NCBI GenBank assembly: GCA_900104375.1
Contig: LT629302.1
Location: 3,640,480-3,704,479 of the forward strand
DNA length: 64,000 nt
Direction of reading: 5' to 3'
DNA from: Flavobacteriaceae bacterium MAR_2010_188
GTDB lineage: Bacteria; Bacteroidota; Bacteroidia; Flavobacteriales; Flavobacteriaceae
Position 1 is the first letter of the stretch; every line of letters begins with the position of its first letter. Position numbers and translations under genes: made by a program. Shown here one piece after another: positions 42,977 through 53,500 of the stretch. The notes beneath the pieces were generated by a model, which worked only from the letters and a program-made list of their open reading frames with translations, made no database searches and was not told where the DNA came from.

Positions 42977-44257
42977 TTAATAGCCGTATTTATTTTTCCA
43001 ACGCGCTTTAAGAAAATCCCTTTGGGCCTTTTCCCGAGCATTATTTCCTGGCTCGTATAATTTGGTGTTACTTATTTCATCAGGCAAAAATTCTAGCTCG
43101 GCAAAGTTATTCTCATAACTGTGGGCGTATTTATAATTGTCACCATATCCCAGTTCCTTCATTAAGGTTGTCGGCGCATTTCTTATTGACAAAGGTACCG
43201 GAAGGTCACCAGTTTGCTTAACCAGTCGCTGGGCTTTTGAAATAGCTTCATAAGAAGCATTGCTTTTTGCAGAAGTGGCCAGGTAAATTGCACATTGGCT
43301 TAAGATAATCCTAGACTCTGGATTCCCGATTACCGTAACCGATTGAAAAGTATTGTTAGCTATTACCAAAGCCGTAGGGTTGGCGTTGCCGATATCTTCG
43401 CTGGCCAAAATCAACATTCTTCTAGCGATAAACTTAACGTCTTCGCCTCCTTCAATCATTCTTGCCAAATAGTAAACCGCCGCATTTGGATCACTTCCTC
43501 TAATTGACTTTATAAAGGCAGAAATGATATCGTAATGTTGTTCGCCAGTTTTATCATAACGCGCCATATTGGTCTGCACTTTCTGCGACACAACTTCGTC
43601 GGTGATTTCGATTTCTTCATTTTCATTAAAGGAAGAAACAATAAGCTCAAACAGATTTAAGAGTTTACGAGCATCACCACCAGAATATCTTAGTAAAGCG
43701 GCTTTCTCTTTTAGCTGAATTTTATACCGTTGGAGGATTTTGTCAGTATTTTTTGCTCTTTCGAGCAAATCCTCTAAGTCTTGTTTGGTAAAAGCATTTA
43801 AAATATAAACCTGACAACGAGAAAGAAGTGCAGGGATAACTTCAAAACTAGGGTTTTCAGTGGTGGCGCCGATTAAAGTTACCCATCCTTTCTCTACTGC
43901 TTGGAGTAAAGAATCCTGTTGTGATTTGCTAAACCTATGGATTTCATCTATAAAAAGAATCGGATTTTTAGTGGTAAACAGACCTCCTTTCTGCTTGGCC
44001 TTATCGATGATTTCACGAATATCCTTAACGCCACTGTTAATTGCGCTGAGGGTATAAAACGGTCTTTCTGAAGATTCCGCAATAATGGTCGCCAAGGTTG
44101 TTTTGCCGGTACCGGGCGGTCCCCATAATATCATGGAAGTAATTACTCCGCTCTTCAATTGTTGGCGGATTATCCCGCTGTCACCCACCAAATGAGATTG
44201 ACTTAAGTAGTCATTTAGCGTTTTAGGTCTTAATCTTTCTGCAAGTGGCTCGTTCAT
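42977..44257 (-). CDS. rarA: Replication-associated recombination protein RarA (MgsA)
   Basis: AAA+ ATPase of the clamp-loader class that acts at stalled forks. The 426 residues start with the family phrase [20 protein letters not shown]. They show Walker [13 protein letters not shown], Walker [11 protein letters not shown], sensor [11 protein letters not shown] and arginine-finger-like ALLSRCQVY. The C-terminal tetramer domain carries [19 protein letters not shown] and SEDIGNANP. It faces the unknown protein gene end to end. The upstream spacer toward the rhomboid gene is heptad repeat DNA. Confidence 0.95.
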   Translation of the reverse strand: MNEPLAERLRPKTLNDYLSQSHLVGDSGIIRQQLKSGVITSMILWGPPGTGKTTLATIIAESSERPFYTLSAINSGVKDIREIIDKAKQKGGLFTTKNPILFIDEIHRFSKSQQDSLLQAVEKGWVTLIGATTENPSFEVIPALLSRCQVYILNAFTKQDLEDLLERAKNTDKILQRYKIQLKEKAALLRYSGGDARKLLNLFELIVSSFNENEEIEITDEVVSQKVQTNMARYDKTGEQHYDIISAFIKSIRGSDPNAAVYYLARMIEGGEDVKFIARRMLILASEDIGNANPTALVIANNTFQSVTVIGNPESRIILSQCAIYLATSAKSNASYEAISKAQRLVKQTGDLPVPLSIRNAPTTLMKELGYGDNYKYAHSYENNFAELEFLPDEISNTKLYEPGNNAREKAQRDFLKARWKNKYGY

Positions 44258-44313
44258 TCTCTAAAATTACGAATTATGGAATGACAAATTTTCATAGTTT
44301 TTAATATTTGGAA

Positions 44314-44474
44314 ATGTTATTGTTAGTATTAGTTAATTGTTAGTAGTTAATAGTTATTAGTGTAAGGAAGCACTAGTAGGCATTAGGCATTAGGCATTAG
44401 GTATTAGGTATTAAGTCATAAGTCTTGAGTCTAGAATCTAGAATCTAGAATCTAGAGTCTAAAGTCTTGCATCT
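44314..44474. repeat. Heptad-phased drifting array between rarA and the rhomboid gene
   Basis: About 23 units of 7 nt hold one phase. They run ATGTTAT, TGTTAGT, ATTAGTT, AATTGTT, AGTAGTT, AATAGTT, ATTAGTG, two unlike units, TAGGCAT three times, TAGGTAT twice, TAAGTCA, TAAGTCT, TGAGTCT, AGAATCT three times, AGAGTCT, AAAGTCT, TGCATCT. Neighbouring units mostly differ at one or two positions, so the unit drifts along the array. The AGAATCT part is the same unit, rotated, as TCTAGAA beside the macroglobulin gene. Confidence 0.85.
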
Positions 44475-44518
44475 TTTATCAGCTGATAGTAAATTGTAAG
44501 TTTTAAATTAAACGAATC

Positions 44519-45274
44519 ATGAGCCAGAACCAATTTAAATATTCTACGGGTGTTGTTGCCTATCCGGTATTTTTTGTTTTGGCAATCTGGATCGTGTTTT
44601 GGCTGCAAGTGAGATTTTTTTCGGGAATTAAATATTTTGGAATCTATCCAAAAACTTTGGAAGGTCTTAGGGGAGTGATTTTTAGTCCTTTTATTCATTC
44701 TAATATCGAACATCTTTATAGAAACACCTTTCCGTTGCTCATTCTCTCCATGGCATTGTTTTACTTCTATCGTAAAATAGCCTGGAAAATCTTGCTTTAT
44801 GGAATTTTGATTTCAGGGTTGATTACCTGGTCAATCGGCAGGCCGGCCAACCACATTGGGGCTAGCAGCGTTATTTACGTTCTGGCTAGTTTTATTTTCT
44901 TTAAAGGAATCTTTGCCAAACATTATAGACTAGTAGCGTTGAGCTTTGTCGTGGTTTTTTTATATGGAAGTATGATTTGGTACGTTTTTCCGGTGAAGGA
45001 AGAAATCTCTTGGGAGGGGCATCTAGGAGGATTTATTGCCGGATTTATCTTTGCTCTGCTCTTTAAAAAATCTATTGCACAAAAAGAAAGTTATCATTGG
45101 CAAGCGGAAGATTATGTTGAAGAGGAGGACGAATTCCTAAAGCATTTTGATGAAAATGGAAATTTTATAGAAAACCTTCAAGTTGAAGAAGAATTGTTGG
45201 CCGAGGAAAATCCAGATGAAATTCCACTACCTAAAATAACCATCACTTATACCTATAAGGAAAAAGGTTCTTAG
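44519..45274 (+). CDS. Rhomboid family intramembrane serine protease
   Basis: Six to seven hydrophobic segments in 251 residues. Catalytic Ser116 is in HIGASSVIY and His168 is in WEGHLGGF. The N-terminal helix-loop SPFIHSNIEHLYRNT holds the conserved HxxxxHxxxN-like loop and Asn69. A charged cytoplasmic tail of about 65 residues rich in Glu follows. Rhomboids cleave membrane proteins within the bilayer; the substrate is not known. Its last 4 bp overlap the end of rlmB on the other strand. Confidence 0.92.
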   Translation: MSQNQFKYSTGVVAYPVFFVLAIWIVFWLQVRFFSGIKYFGIYPKTLEGLRGVIFSPFIHSNIEHLYRNTFPLLILSMALFYFYRKIAWKILLYGILISGLITWSIGRPANHIGASSVIYVLASFIFFKGIFAKHYRLVALSFVVVFLYGSMIWYVFPVKEEISWEGHLGGFIAGFIFALLFKKSIAQKESYHWQAEDYVEEEDEFLKHFDENGNFIENLQVEEELLAEENPDEIPLPKITITYTYKEKGS

Positions 45275-46005
45275 AGTCTTTGTCTAACTGCTTCGTACAA
45301 GATCGCACCGCAGGCAACCGAAACATTTAAGGATTCAATGGTACCTAGAATAGGAAGTTTTACTCTCTCGTCAGCAACTTTCAACACCGAAGGATTAATT
45401 CCTCTTCCTTCAGAACCCATTATAATGGCACAGCCTTCCTTAAAAGAAATATCATAGATATACTTTTCGGTCTTTTCTGTTGCTGCAATTACCTTTATAC
45501 CAGAAGCCTGCATAAAATAAACGGCATCCTTAATATGGTCTACTTTACAGATCGGAATATTAAAAATGGCACCTGCGCTGGTCTTTATCGTATCGCCGTT
45601 AACCGGAGCACCACCTTTTTTCTGAATGATAATCCCTGCGACTGAAGTACACTCAGCCGTTCTTATGATTGCGCCAAAGTTTCTTACGTCACTCAGCTGG
45701 TCTAATAAAATAAAGATTGGATTGTCTTCTTTTGCTAAGGCCGAAGTCACCATATCTTCCATCTCTAAGAATTCGATAGGAGAAATCTTAGCGACCACAC
45801 CTTGATGGTTATTATTCGTTAAGCGATTTAATTTTTCGATAGGAACGTAAGAAGTATTGACTTTCTCTTTAGCCAATAATTCCTCCAATTCGTTATATAA
45901 ATCACCTCTAAGCCCTTTTTGCAGAAATATCTTATCGATATTCTCTTGAGACTTTATAGCTTCTATAACCGCTCTTAAACCGTAAATCGTAGTTTCTTTA
46001 GACAT
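45271..46005 (-). CDS. rlmB: 23S rRNA (guanosine-2'-O-)-methyltransferase RlmB
   Basis: SPOUT enzyme that methylates the ribose of G2251 (E. coli numbering) in 23S rRNA. The 244 residues have the N-terminal L30e-like part (TIYGLRAVIEAIKSQ, FLQKGLRGDLY). The SPOUT motifs are LDQLSDVRNFGAIIRTAE, IIMGSEGRGINPSV and ESLNVSVACGAILYEAVRQ, and KKGGAPVNGDTIKTSAGA is the family marker. A -7 element lies just 5 nt before the start codon, so the mRNA may be almost leaderless. Second SPOUT gene in the window; the other is a more generic TrmH type. Confidence 0.95.
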   Translation of the reverse strand: MSKETTIYGLRAVIEAIKSQENIDKIFLQKGLRGDLYNELEELLAKEKVNTSYVPIEKLNRLTNNNHQGVVAKISPIEFLEMEDMVTSALAKEDNPIFILLDQLSDVRNFGAIIRTAECTSVAGIIIQKKGGAPVNGDTIKTSAGAIFNIPICKVDHIKDAVYFMQASGIKVIAATEKTEKYIYDISFKEGCAIIMGSEGRGINPSVLKVADERVKLPILGTIESLNVSVACGAILYEAVRQRL

Positions 46006-46009
46006 GCTG

Positions 46010-46017
46010 CAAAGTTA
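46010..46017 (-). promoter_or_regulatory. Candidate -7 element abutting rlmB start
   Basis: Minus-strand TAACTTTG matches TAnnTTTG and ends 4 nt before the rlmB ATG, predicting a transcript with almost no 5' leader. Confidence 0.45.
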
Positions 46018-46050
46018 CACATTCAATTGATAAAAATTAGAAAGTTACGC

Positions 46051-47697
46051 TTATCGCTTTATAATCTTTTTGATAACTGTATTCCCGCCAATCTGCAGCT
46101 GTAAAAGATATATTCCTGCTTGAAGATTAGAAATGTCTAGTGACTTTAAATCAGTCGAAATATTTATTGTTTTTCCAGTTAAATCCGTAATAGAAATCTC
46201 ATCAATCTTTTGAAAGCTATTGATGTTCAAGAGACCGTCGGTAGGATTCGGAAATATAGAAATTCCCGCTAGTTCAGAAGATTCAGTAGAAAGTGTGACG
46301 CAACTAGAGATATTTGGGTTTAACTCTATTGGGTCAGATGGGGTTAAGTCCCTCCCTTGAAAAGCCGGATATGTTTCAGAATATTTTAGCGCTCTAAAAA
46401 TCATATTATTAATAAGAGATGGGTCGTATCCTTGAGATATGATATTTCCATTGGTATAATTTTCAGGCACAATATACTGCCAAACGATATTTTCATTTTC
46501 ATCAATCTCTCTTAATTCACCATAACTTCCTTCTGCGATTAAGGTATTTCCATTTTCTAGTCTCTGCGCACTGCTTACGATAGGAGAATAGAGATCATCT
46601 GGAGCGTAAATATAATCGGGAGACGTAGGACCAAATTCGGTATTTGCCGTATATGAGTAATTGCCTGGAGAACTTTCTGGAAGGTCTAGAATAAATATTG
46701 CGGAGTTCGCGGGTTTTTCAGGATACTGATTGTTATAAAGCATTAGCTTACCAGCGTCTCTTAGCCCTTGTTCTATAAAATGCGCGTAATGTTGCCCACC
46801 TAATTGACGATCGGCTTCGGTGCCTTGTCGGTAGACCTGTGGATTGCCCCAGCGGTATAAAAAATCCCCGCCCTTACTATAATCGCCTCCGGTGGAAGTG
46901 GCTGCTTCCGATGTTGAGGTAGAATGGTCGATGATATAGATTTCATTTAAAAATCTCGAGCTTAGTACTACCTGGTCCAAATTTTCGTCATACTGAAGAC
47001 TATTAATATGTAACCAGCGAGCCGAGCCACTATTATTCTGGGTATAATTGAAATCTAATCTTTCAGGGTGAAGCGATACATTCCCGAAATTATTTTTTGT
47101 TGAATCAAAATCCTGTATGAGATGGTCAAAAAAGTTCCATTCCCAAACAATGGTTCCACGATTTAATCCTGAAGGCTGTACTTCAATTATTCTTTCATTA
47201 TAGATTTGATCTTCATCTATTAAAGCTGGATTTCTTCCTGCTGCTATTGCTTCATCTCTGGTAATTTCTGTTGCCGCTAGAATCAGGACGTTTCCATTGG
47301 GCATCGGATAAATATCGTGATGCTGCCGATGTTCTTCATTATCATAAAAAAATTGCCAATTAAGTGTACCGTCCCAATTAAATCTTTCAATGACTCCACC
47401 CGAACCACCAAATTGAAAAGTTTCCGATTGGGTATTACCGGCTCGTAAAATTTCACCAGTAGGCAAGAGGTAGACCGAATTACCTGGAGAATAATCACTC
47501 GTCCATTTATTTACAACTTCACCACAGTTATTGATGAGATAAGTGTCTTTGTATGAAGTGAAAAGTGTATATCCACTCTGGGTGGTCGCACTGTAACTAA
47601 TTGTGCCGACGGTATTTTGGGAAAATAGGGTAGAACTCGAGGCCAGGAAGATAAATAAGGACTTATTAATTTTAAATAATAGCTTGAAGAATTTCAT
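46051..47697 (-). CDS. Secreted arylsulfotransferase-like protein with T9SS sorting domain
   Basis: 548 residues: signal peptide (FIFLASSSTLFSQ), then a six-bladed propeller-like body of the ASST (arylsulfate sulfotransferase) kind. Typical blade phrases are GEVVNKWTSDYSPGNSVYLL, GTLNWQFFYDNEEHRQHHDI (with histidines placed as in the active site), and ENIVWQYIVPENY. The last 80 residues are a type A T9SS C-terminal sorting domain (ISIFPNPTDGLLNI... LQAGIYLLQL... VIKKIIKR). So the product should cross the outer membrane through the type IX system that PorT serves. Sulfotransferase activity is inferred. It follows the SusC operon but is separated by a terminator. Confidence 0.85.
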   Translation of the reverse strand: MKFFKLLFKINKSLFIFLASSSTLFSQNTVGTISYSATTQSGYTLFTSYKDTYLINNCGEVVNKWTSDYSPGNSVYLLPTGEILRAGNTQSETFQFGGSGGVIERFNWDGTLNWQFFYDNEEHRQHHDIYPMPNGNVLILAATEITRDEAIAAGRNPALIDEDQIYNERIIEVQPSGLNRGTIVWEWNFFDHLIQDFDSTKNNFGNVSLHPERLDFNYTQNNSGSARWLHINSLQYDENLDQVVLSSRFLNEIYIIDHSTSTSEAATSTGGDYSKGGDFLYRWGNPQVYRQGTEADRQLGGQHYAHFIEQGLRDAGKLMLYNNQYPEKPANSAIFILDLPESSPGNYSYTANTEFGPTSPDYIYAPDDLYSPIVSSAQRLENGNTLIAEGSYGELREIDENENIVWQYIVPENYTNGNIISQGYDPSLINNMIFRALKYSETYPAFQGRDLTPSDPIELNPNISSCVTLSTESSELAGISIFPNPTDGLLNINSFQKIDEISITDLTGKTINISTDLKSLDISNLQAGIYLLQLQIGGNTVIKKIIKR

Positions 47698-47730
47698 GTT
47701 TTAGATTATAGATATTAAAACCTGGTAAAA

Positions 47731-47758
47731 AAAAAGCCACCTCAAGAGGTGGCTTTTT
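47731..47758. terminator. Strong terminator after the SusC operon
   Basis: A 13-bp stem AAAAAGCCACCTC / GAGGTGGCTTTTT with a 2-nt AA loop. On the minus strand the run of A residues to its left gives a nine-U tail after the hairpin, 17 bp past the last lipoprotein gene. It could also work in the plus direction. Confidence 0.9.
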
Positions 47759-47775
47759 GGTATTATATAATGTGA

Positions 47776-48687
47776 TTATTCAGCACAAACAACAATTGGT
47801 AATAAACCTGCTCCTTGTTCACCAAAATCTCCAGAATCGAAAACTAAAGTACCATCCGGTGCATAAACCTCAAAACGGATTTCACCGTATTGATCACCTG
47901 GGAAGGTCCAAGATGCACTTTCAGTTCCTTCAGGAATAGTTACAGTCACTTCTCCTTCAGAAACACCTTCAGTACAATCGAAGTCACTTGCTAAATACGG
48001 AGAACAAAGTCCAACTTCAACAACAGTTCCATCAAGATCAATCATTAGACCACTTCCACCGTTACCGTCATCTGTTTGCCATCCGTCACCGTAAGAATCA
48101 AACATTTTCACTACGTAATCTCCAGGCTGTGGAGAACAAGTAATCAAAGTGTTGTAAGAGAAAGGTGCTTTAAAGAAAATACCAGTCAACACTGAATTAC
48201 TACTTTCAGGACCAAAAGATCTGCCGTCAGTTAAATTGAGCACTAACTCAAAAACTAGGATATCACCTGCAGAAATAGTTTCGTTTCCAAAACCTAATGC
48301 AGCAGTAGCTTCACCATAGGTAGCAGTAATCGTTGCTCTTGGGAGACCAACTGGACCAACTGTAAAGTCACTTGCGGGAATAGATTTAATAAATGCCGTT
48401 GAGCTTTCATTAATTCCATCAGCTGGCGTATTGTCTCTGTATCTTACGTAAACATCTACACTCTCCATTAGTCCACCATCTTCTTTGTCCTGCTCTTCAA
48501 CAGTAACGCTAAAGGTAGATGATGGATTACTTGAATTTAAAAGGTTATTTTCGATGCTAACTGTCCTAAGGACGGCACCTTTTTCAAAGTCTAATACTTC
48601 ATAAATAGTATTATCTGGATCAGTATCACAGGAAACCATTACGAGTACTGCACTTAATATTGATAAGCCTTTAATTATATTTTTCAT
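47776..48687 (-). CDS. Outer-membrane lipoprotein of the SusC/SusD operon
   Basis: The 303-residue product has a lipoprotein signal (SILSAVLVMVSC|D). Its first part looks like an Ig-like beta domain (FSVTVEEQDKEDGGLMESV). A segment with VVKMFDSYGDGWQTDDGN, a phrase found in various secreted bacterial modules, leads into a terminal beta domain. In SusCD operons the third gene is usually a surface SusE/F-like ligand-binding lipoprotein; I infer that role. It begins 12 bp after susD and ends before a strong terminator. Ligand unknown. Confidence 0.75.
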   Translation of the reverse strand: MKNIIKGLSILSAVLVMVSCDTDPDNTIYEVLDFEKGAVLRTVSIENNLLNSSNPSSTFSVTVEEQDKEDGGLMESVDVYVRYRDNTPADGINESSTAFIKSIPASDFTVGPVGLPRATITATYGEATAALGFGNETISAGDILVFELVLNLTDGRSFGPESSNSVLTGIFFKAPFSYNTLITCSPQPGDYVVKMFDSYGDGWQTDDGNGGSGLMIDLDGTVVEVGLCSPYLASDFDCTEGVSEGEVTVTIPEGTESASWTFPGDQYGEIRFEVYAPDGTLVFDSGDFGEQGAGLLPIVVCAE

Positions 48688-48699
48688 TTTTTAAATTTT

Positions 48700-50502
48700 T
48701 TAGTTTGCTGGGTTAGTAACTCCTGAATCCCAAAATACCTTAGTTGCGTTATCCACTCTTTGGTTAATATTTGGATTAGATAACACTTCATCTGAAGGAT
48801 ATAACAACGTTCTTGGGAAAGTACCTGAATTAGCATCGATATTTCTAGCAAGGGTTCTAGGGTAACCTGTTCTTCTTACAAAATTATAGCCATCTGCTCC
48901 AGCACCGTAAAGCGCAATAAAGTATTGCTCACCTAAGATATCCATTTTGTCTTTCTCAACCGGATAACCATTGGCATCCACTGCAGTAGTTCTTGCAGCA
49001 CTGCTAAACTCATCGGTAATATTTTCGATGAATTCTTGAACTCTCTCTTCGCTAGGAGCAAAAGAAAGGTCAGCAGTAGGATCTTTAGGACCAAAAGTCA
49101 TTACATATTCAATAGATTCTGTTACACCTGCAGTGAAATGTTCTTCAGCCATTGCCGTGTTATCCAACATAAGATAAGCTTCAGCTCTCCAGAACTCAAC
49201 ATATGAAGAAAGGATGATTGGCTCGATACCATTTCCTCCGGCACCAAGACCAAGACCAACACCTGCATCATATAAAGTAAGATCTTCTTGATCTGCACTT
49301 AATACAACGTAATCTAGGTTATCATCAAAAAGACCACCAGCTGGATAAACACCTGAAGCTGTCCTTAAGAAGTTATCTGGAGGAGTTCCTTCGGCATTAC
49401 CGTGGATTCTTCCCCAGTATCCTAATCTGTTAGAACACCAGTAATTTTCTTCTTCTGTAAATTGAAGGTGGTTAGGAACATCTTGAGAAGAACAAACTAA
49501 ATTTTGTGCATCTACACTACTTTGACCAAAAACAGCTGGATATTCATAATAACTTCCGTTACCTTCAAATAAAAGGTAAGTAAAAGAACCTGGAGTAAGC
49601 TCGTCCTGTCTGTAGAAGTAATATCTCCTTCTAGGGTCATCGTCACCAGTAATATCACCTGCTTCTCCGATCATTAGTTCCATTAACCAGTTAGAACGAT
49701 AGTTATTGGCTCCAGAAGCCGTATAGTCATCAATATAATCAGGATGTCTAGTATCTGGTTCTAACTCATTAGTTCCATAAGCGAAAAACATATTATCGTC
49801 CGCAGTTTCGATTACGTTGGTAGCATTTACCACTCCTTGGTAATCTTTAGTAGTCAATGCAGCTCTCATTTTTAAGGTATTCACAAACTTAATCCAATTA
49901 GCAGAAGAACCACCGTAGTAAAGATCCGTTGCAGTACCTAAAGAAGAATCAGTTAAAAGCGCGGTAGCTTCGTCAAGTAAACCTAATGCAGACTCATAAA
50001 CAGAGGCGCCATTGTCTAACATTGGCGCTGGAAATTCTGCTGGCTTATTAGCTTCTGTAAAAACAGCATCACCAACATAATCTACAGTTAACATCAATAG
50101 ATGTGCTTCCATTGCTTTAGAAGCTCCTACAAGAAAGTCGAATTGTCCTTCATCATTTAAATCTTCGATAGACTGAAGATCCGGGATAATACCGCTATAT
50201 AAAGCATTCCAAGGACCGTTAAGAGTATTCCCAGGATAATTATCGTAGTACACACGACCAAACATATATTCAATACGTGAAAGATCTGCACCGATGTTGT
50301 TGTAAGTTGTTACACCATTTCGGTAGTTAAGCTGAATACTATTGAAAAGAAGTGTAGGATCCGCCTGATCTGGCCCCAAAGCATTTGGGGACTGCAATTT
50401 TTCCAGTTCTATTGTCTCACATCCTTGAAAGAAGGTTAGAGCAGATAGAAAGGCAATAAATATAATTTTAGAGGGTTTTTTCATTATCTGAATATTTTTC
50501 AT
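48700..50502 (-). CDS. SusD/RagB-family outer-membrane lipoprotein
   Basis: 600-residue substrate-capturing lid of a SusCD transporter. The lipoprotein signal ends in FFQGC|E (alternative ATG at MKKPSK, six residues in, also possible). Family features are DPTLLFNSIQLNYRNGV, SRIEYMFGRVYYDNYPG, TPR-like helices, DDDPRRRYYFYRQ and AEAYLMLDNTAMAEEHF. The DPRRRYYFY style suggests the SusD-like group that is not polysaccharide-specific. It is 58 bp after susC and 12 bp before the third lipoprotein. No glycoside hydrolase is nearby, so the substrate is undefined. Confidence 0.92.
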   Translation of the reverse strand: MKNIQIMKKPSKIIFIAFLSALTFFQGCETIELEKLQSPNALGPDQADPTLLFNSIQLNYRNGVTTYNNIGADLSRIEYMFGRVYYDNYPGNTLNGPWNALYSGIIPDLQSIEDLNDEGQFDFLVGASKAMEAHLLMLTVDYVGDAVFTEANKPAEFPAPMLDNGASVYESALGLLDEATALLTDSSLGTATDLYYGGSSANWIKFVNTLKMRAALTTKDYQGVVNATNVIETADDNMFFAYGTNELEPDTRHPDYIDDYTASGANNYRSNWLMELMIGEAGDITGDDDPRRRYYFYRQDELTPGSFTYLLFEGNGSYYEYPAVFGQSSVDAQNLVCSSQDVPNHLQFTEEENYWCSNRLGYWGRIHGNAEGTPPDNFLRTASGVYPAGGLFDDNLDYVVLSADQEDLTLYDAGVGLGLGAGGNGIEPIILSSYVEFWRAEAYLMLDNTAMAEEHFTAGVTESIEYVMTFGPKDPTADLSFAPSEERVQEFIENITDEFSSAARTTAVDANGYPVEKDKMDILGEQYFIALYGAGADGYNFVRRTGYPRTLARNIDANSGTFPRTLLYPSDEVLSNPNINQRVDNATKVFWDSGVTNPAN

Positions 50503-50560
50503 AATCTGATTATTTTTTATTTAGATGCATTTTATGTGATAAGGTTGCGTCTATCATTAA

Positions 50561-53500
50561 TTAAAATGAAAGTTTAACACTCATACCATATCTTTTAGCA
50601 CTTGGTCCGTTAAGATAATCGAATCCACGTCCGTTACCCACACCAATACCAGCTACGTTAGGATCAAAATTCGCTCGATCTGGCGTATTGTATGCGTCGT
50701 ACCATAAATTATAGCCAGAAGCTGTAATAGAAATACTTCCAAAAGGAGTTTCTTCCAACCACTTGGTCGGTAAGTTATAACTTAGAGAAACTTCTCTTAA
50801 TCTTATTACAGATGCATCATAGATACGTAATTCGCTAGGTCCAAAAAGAACGTTATCGAAATAGAAAGAAGCATTATCAATTTGCTGTCTGTTTGGCTCT
50901 CCAGTTGTAGTTACACCTGGTAAGATAAATGACTCACGTCTATCTTCGTTAATAAGACCTCTACCTAACAAGGTACCAATAGTTTGAGAATAAATATCAC
51001 CCCCCGCAACATGGCTAATTTGGAAGCCTAGGTTAAAGTTAGCGAAAGATATGCTGTTGATAAAGTTCATTACGTAATCAGGGTTTGGATTACCAATGAT
51101 TGGCGCTATTGTTCTAGAACCAGCTGTACCTAAAGGTACTTCATTGTTGTTAGCGTCAATCGCAATCTCTTCTTGAAATCTGTAGAAACCATCTGTACCA
51201 ACAACTAAGTTACCATCATCATCTCTATCTACTCTAGATCCAACCATTACACCCAATTGTTCTCCAACGATTGCAGCGTTACCTTGATTAGAGAAACCGG
51301 CGTAAACAATGATATCATCATCCTGCTCAGTTACAATTTGCTCGTTTGTGGTAAAGTTTACTCTAGTATTCCAGCTTAAACCACCTTCAGTATCACTTTT
51401 TAAAATGTCTAATCCTAAATCTACTTCCCATCCTGAACCTTCAACCTTACCAATGTTGGTTTGGGTGCCGGTATAACCTGTAGAAGGAGCAAGAGGTTTA
51501 AAAACAATCAGGTCAGTAGTAGTTCTGTCGTAATAAGAAACACTAAGGTCTAATCTATTTTTAAGAAATCTCGCATCGAAACCAACTTCTAGCTCACTGA
51601 TAAGCTCAGGCTTTAAATCCGGATTAGCAAGCACATTGCTTACACTATTGGTTACAACTCCGCCGGATCCTCCACGCTCACCACCATTTTGTCTAACCGC
51701 TTGGCCAATGGTATTAATTGTAGGATATCCAGTTGGGAAACCTGCAGACTGACCTAAACCAGCTCTTAATTTCAGGTAGTTTACACCCCAGCCATTTCCA
51801 TCTCCGAAACCGTCAAAAGCAGAGGTTGGGATAAACGACACACTCGCACTAGGATAAAATTGGTGATTATTGTCTGAGGTAAGGTTAGAAACCCAATCGT
51901 TACGCCCTGATAGGGATAGGTACAAGAAGTTATCGTAACCAAAAGAAAGGTCTCCAAAAACACCTACTGTATTCCTTTCTTCCGTGTATTGGAAAGGACT
52001 TTGATTTTCGAAGTTAAAGTGTCTCTGTACGCCGAAAACAATCTGACCAGTACTTGCAACACCTTGTTGATCAAAATTCTCATATAAAGAAGTTCCACCT
52101 AATACAAAACTTAGATTTAATTTCTCGTCGTTTGTTAAGTCGTAGTTACCAGTTAATGCTACATAGTGGTTCCAGTTCATAGAGTTATTGTCGTATGTAT
52201 TTAAGAAACCAAAAATATCCGCATTACTGTTTACACCGTTCTTGTTAGAGTACCCTTCGTTACGTTCATTGTAGAAATCGATACCCGCACGATAAGTAAG
52301 TGCAAGATTATCGTTAAAGTCGTAGGTAAGTGAAGCCTGACCAAACACCCTATTTGTTAATTGACTATTCTGGGCATTCTTTACCGTCCAACGTGGGTTA
52401 ACAATATCATTACCGTTACGATAGTAGATTGATCCACCAGTTTCTGGAAGTTCAAATGGTAATCCCATTAAATCAACACTTCTTGGTGTAAAAAATACCT
52501 GACCGAAAACTGATAGTCCTCCGTTGGCGTTACCATCCCCGTAAGCAACCGGTGGAGTAACAAAATTAGTATTGGCATAGTTTAAGATACCGGTAACGGT
52601 GAATTTATTGCTCAATTTTGCTCTACCACCGATAGAAAGGTTATTTCTTCTGATACTGTTACCAGGAGTAAATCCTTGTTCGTCCGTGTTACCGTAGTTA
52701 GCGTTATAAGTTACGTCACCATCTTTAGAAGCTCCTCTAACGTTTACAGATGTTGTACTGACACCACCTGTTCTAAAGAATTCATCGACAGAATCGTAAG
52801 GTTTGTAGTCGTAACGAACACCTTGAAATTGTTGGTATAGTTCATTCTCGCCCCCTAAAAATCTTCTAAGGAAGTTACTAGTAGAGTAAGGGTGACGTAC
52901 TGTACCATTTGCGTCGATAATTTGTGCTGGGTCATTTAGATAACCATCTACTCCATTTGGTCTAAAAGCAGGACCATAGTTACTAAAGAACCAACCAAAA
53001 GACTGGTTAAATCCATTACCATACTCATCCTGATAATCAGGTGTGGATGCTATTTCGTTAAAGAAATAAGATTGATTGATCGTAATTTCGGTTTTCTTAG
53101 GACCTACCTTACCACTGTTAGCTTTAGTGGTAATTAAGATTACACCGTTTCTACCATCAGCACCGTAAAGGGTTGCCGCAGCTAAACCTTTAAGTACGTT
53201 AATGCTTTCGATGTTGTTTGGGTCAATGTCTAAGAAACGACTTGATCCAACGTTACCATCAACAAAGCTACCTTGTGAGTTGGTAGCGCTGCTAAAAGGC
53301 ACGCCATCTACCACAAAGAGTGCTTGGTTACTACCATTAATAGAAGTGTAACCACGTATAACTACGTTGGTTGCAGATCCGGAAGTACCATTCTGAGACG
53401 TGATATCCACACCAGACGCCTTACCAGATAAAACCCTGGCGACATCAGATTCTGGACGTTGCTCAATGTCCTCAGATGCTACTTCGCTAACTGCATATCC

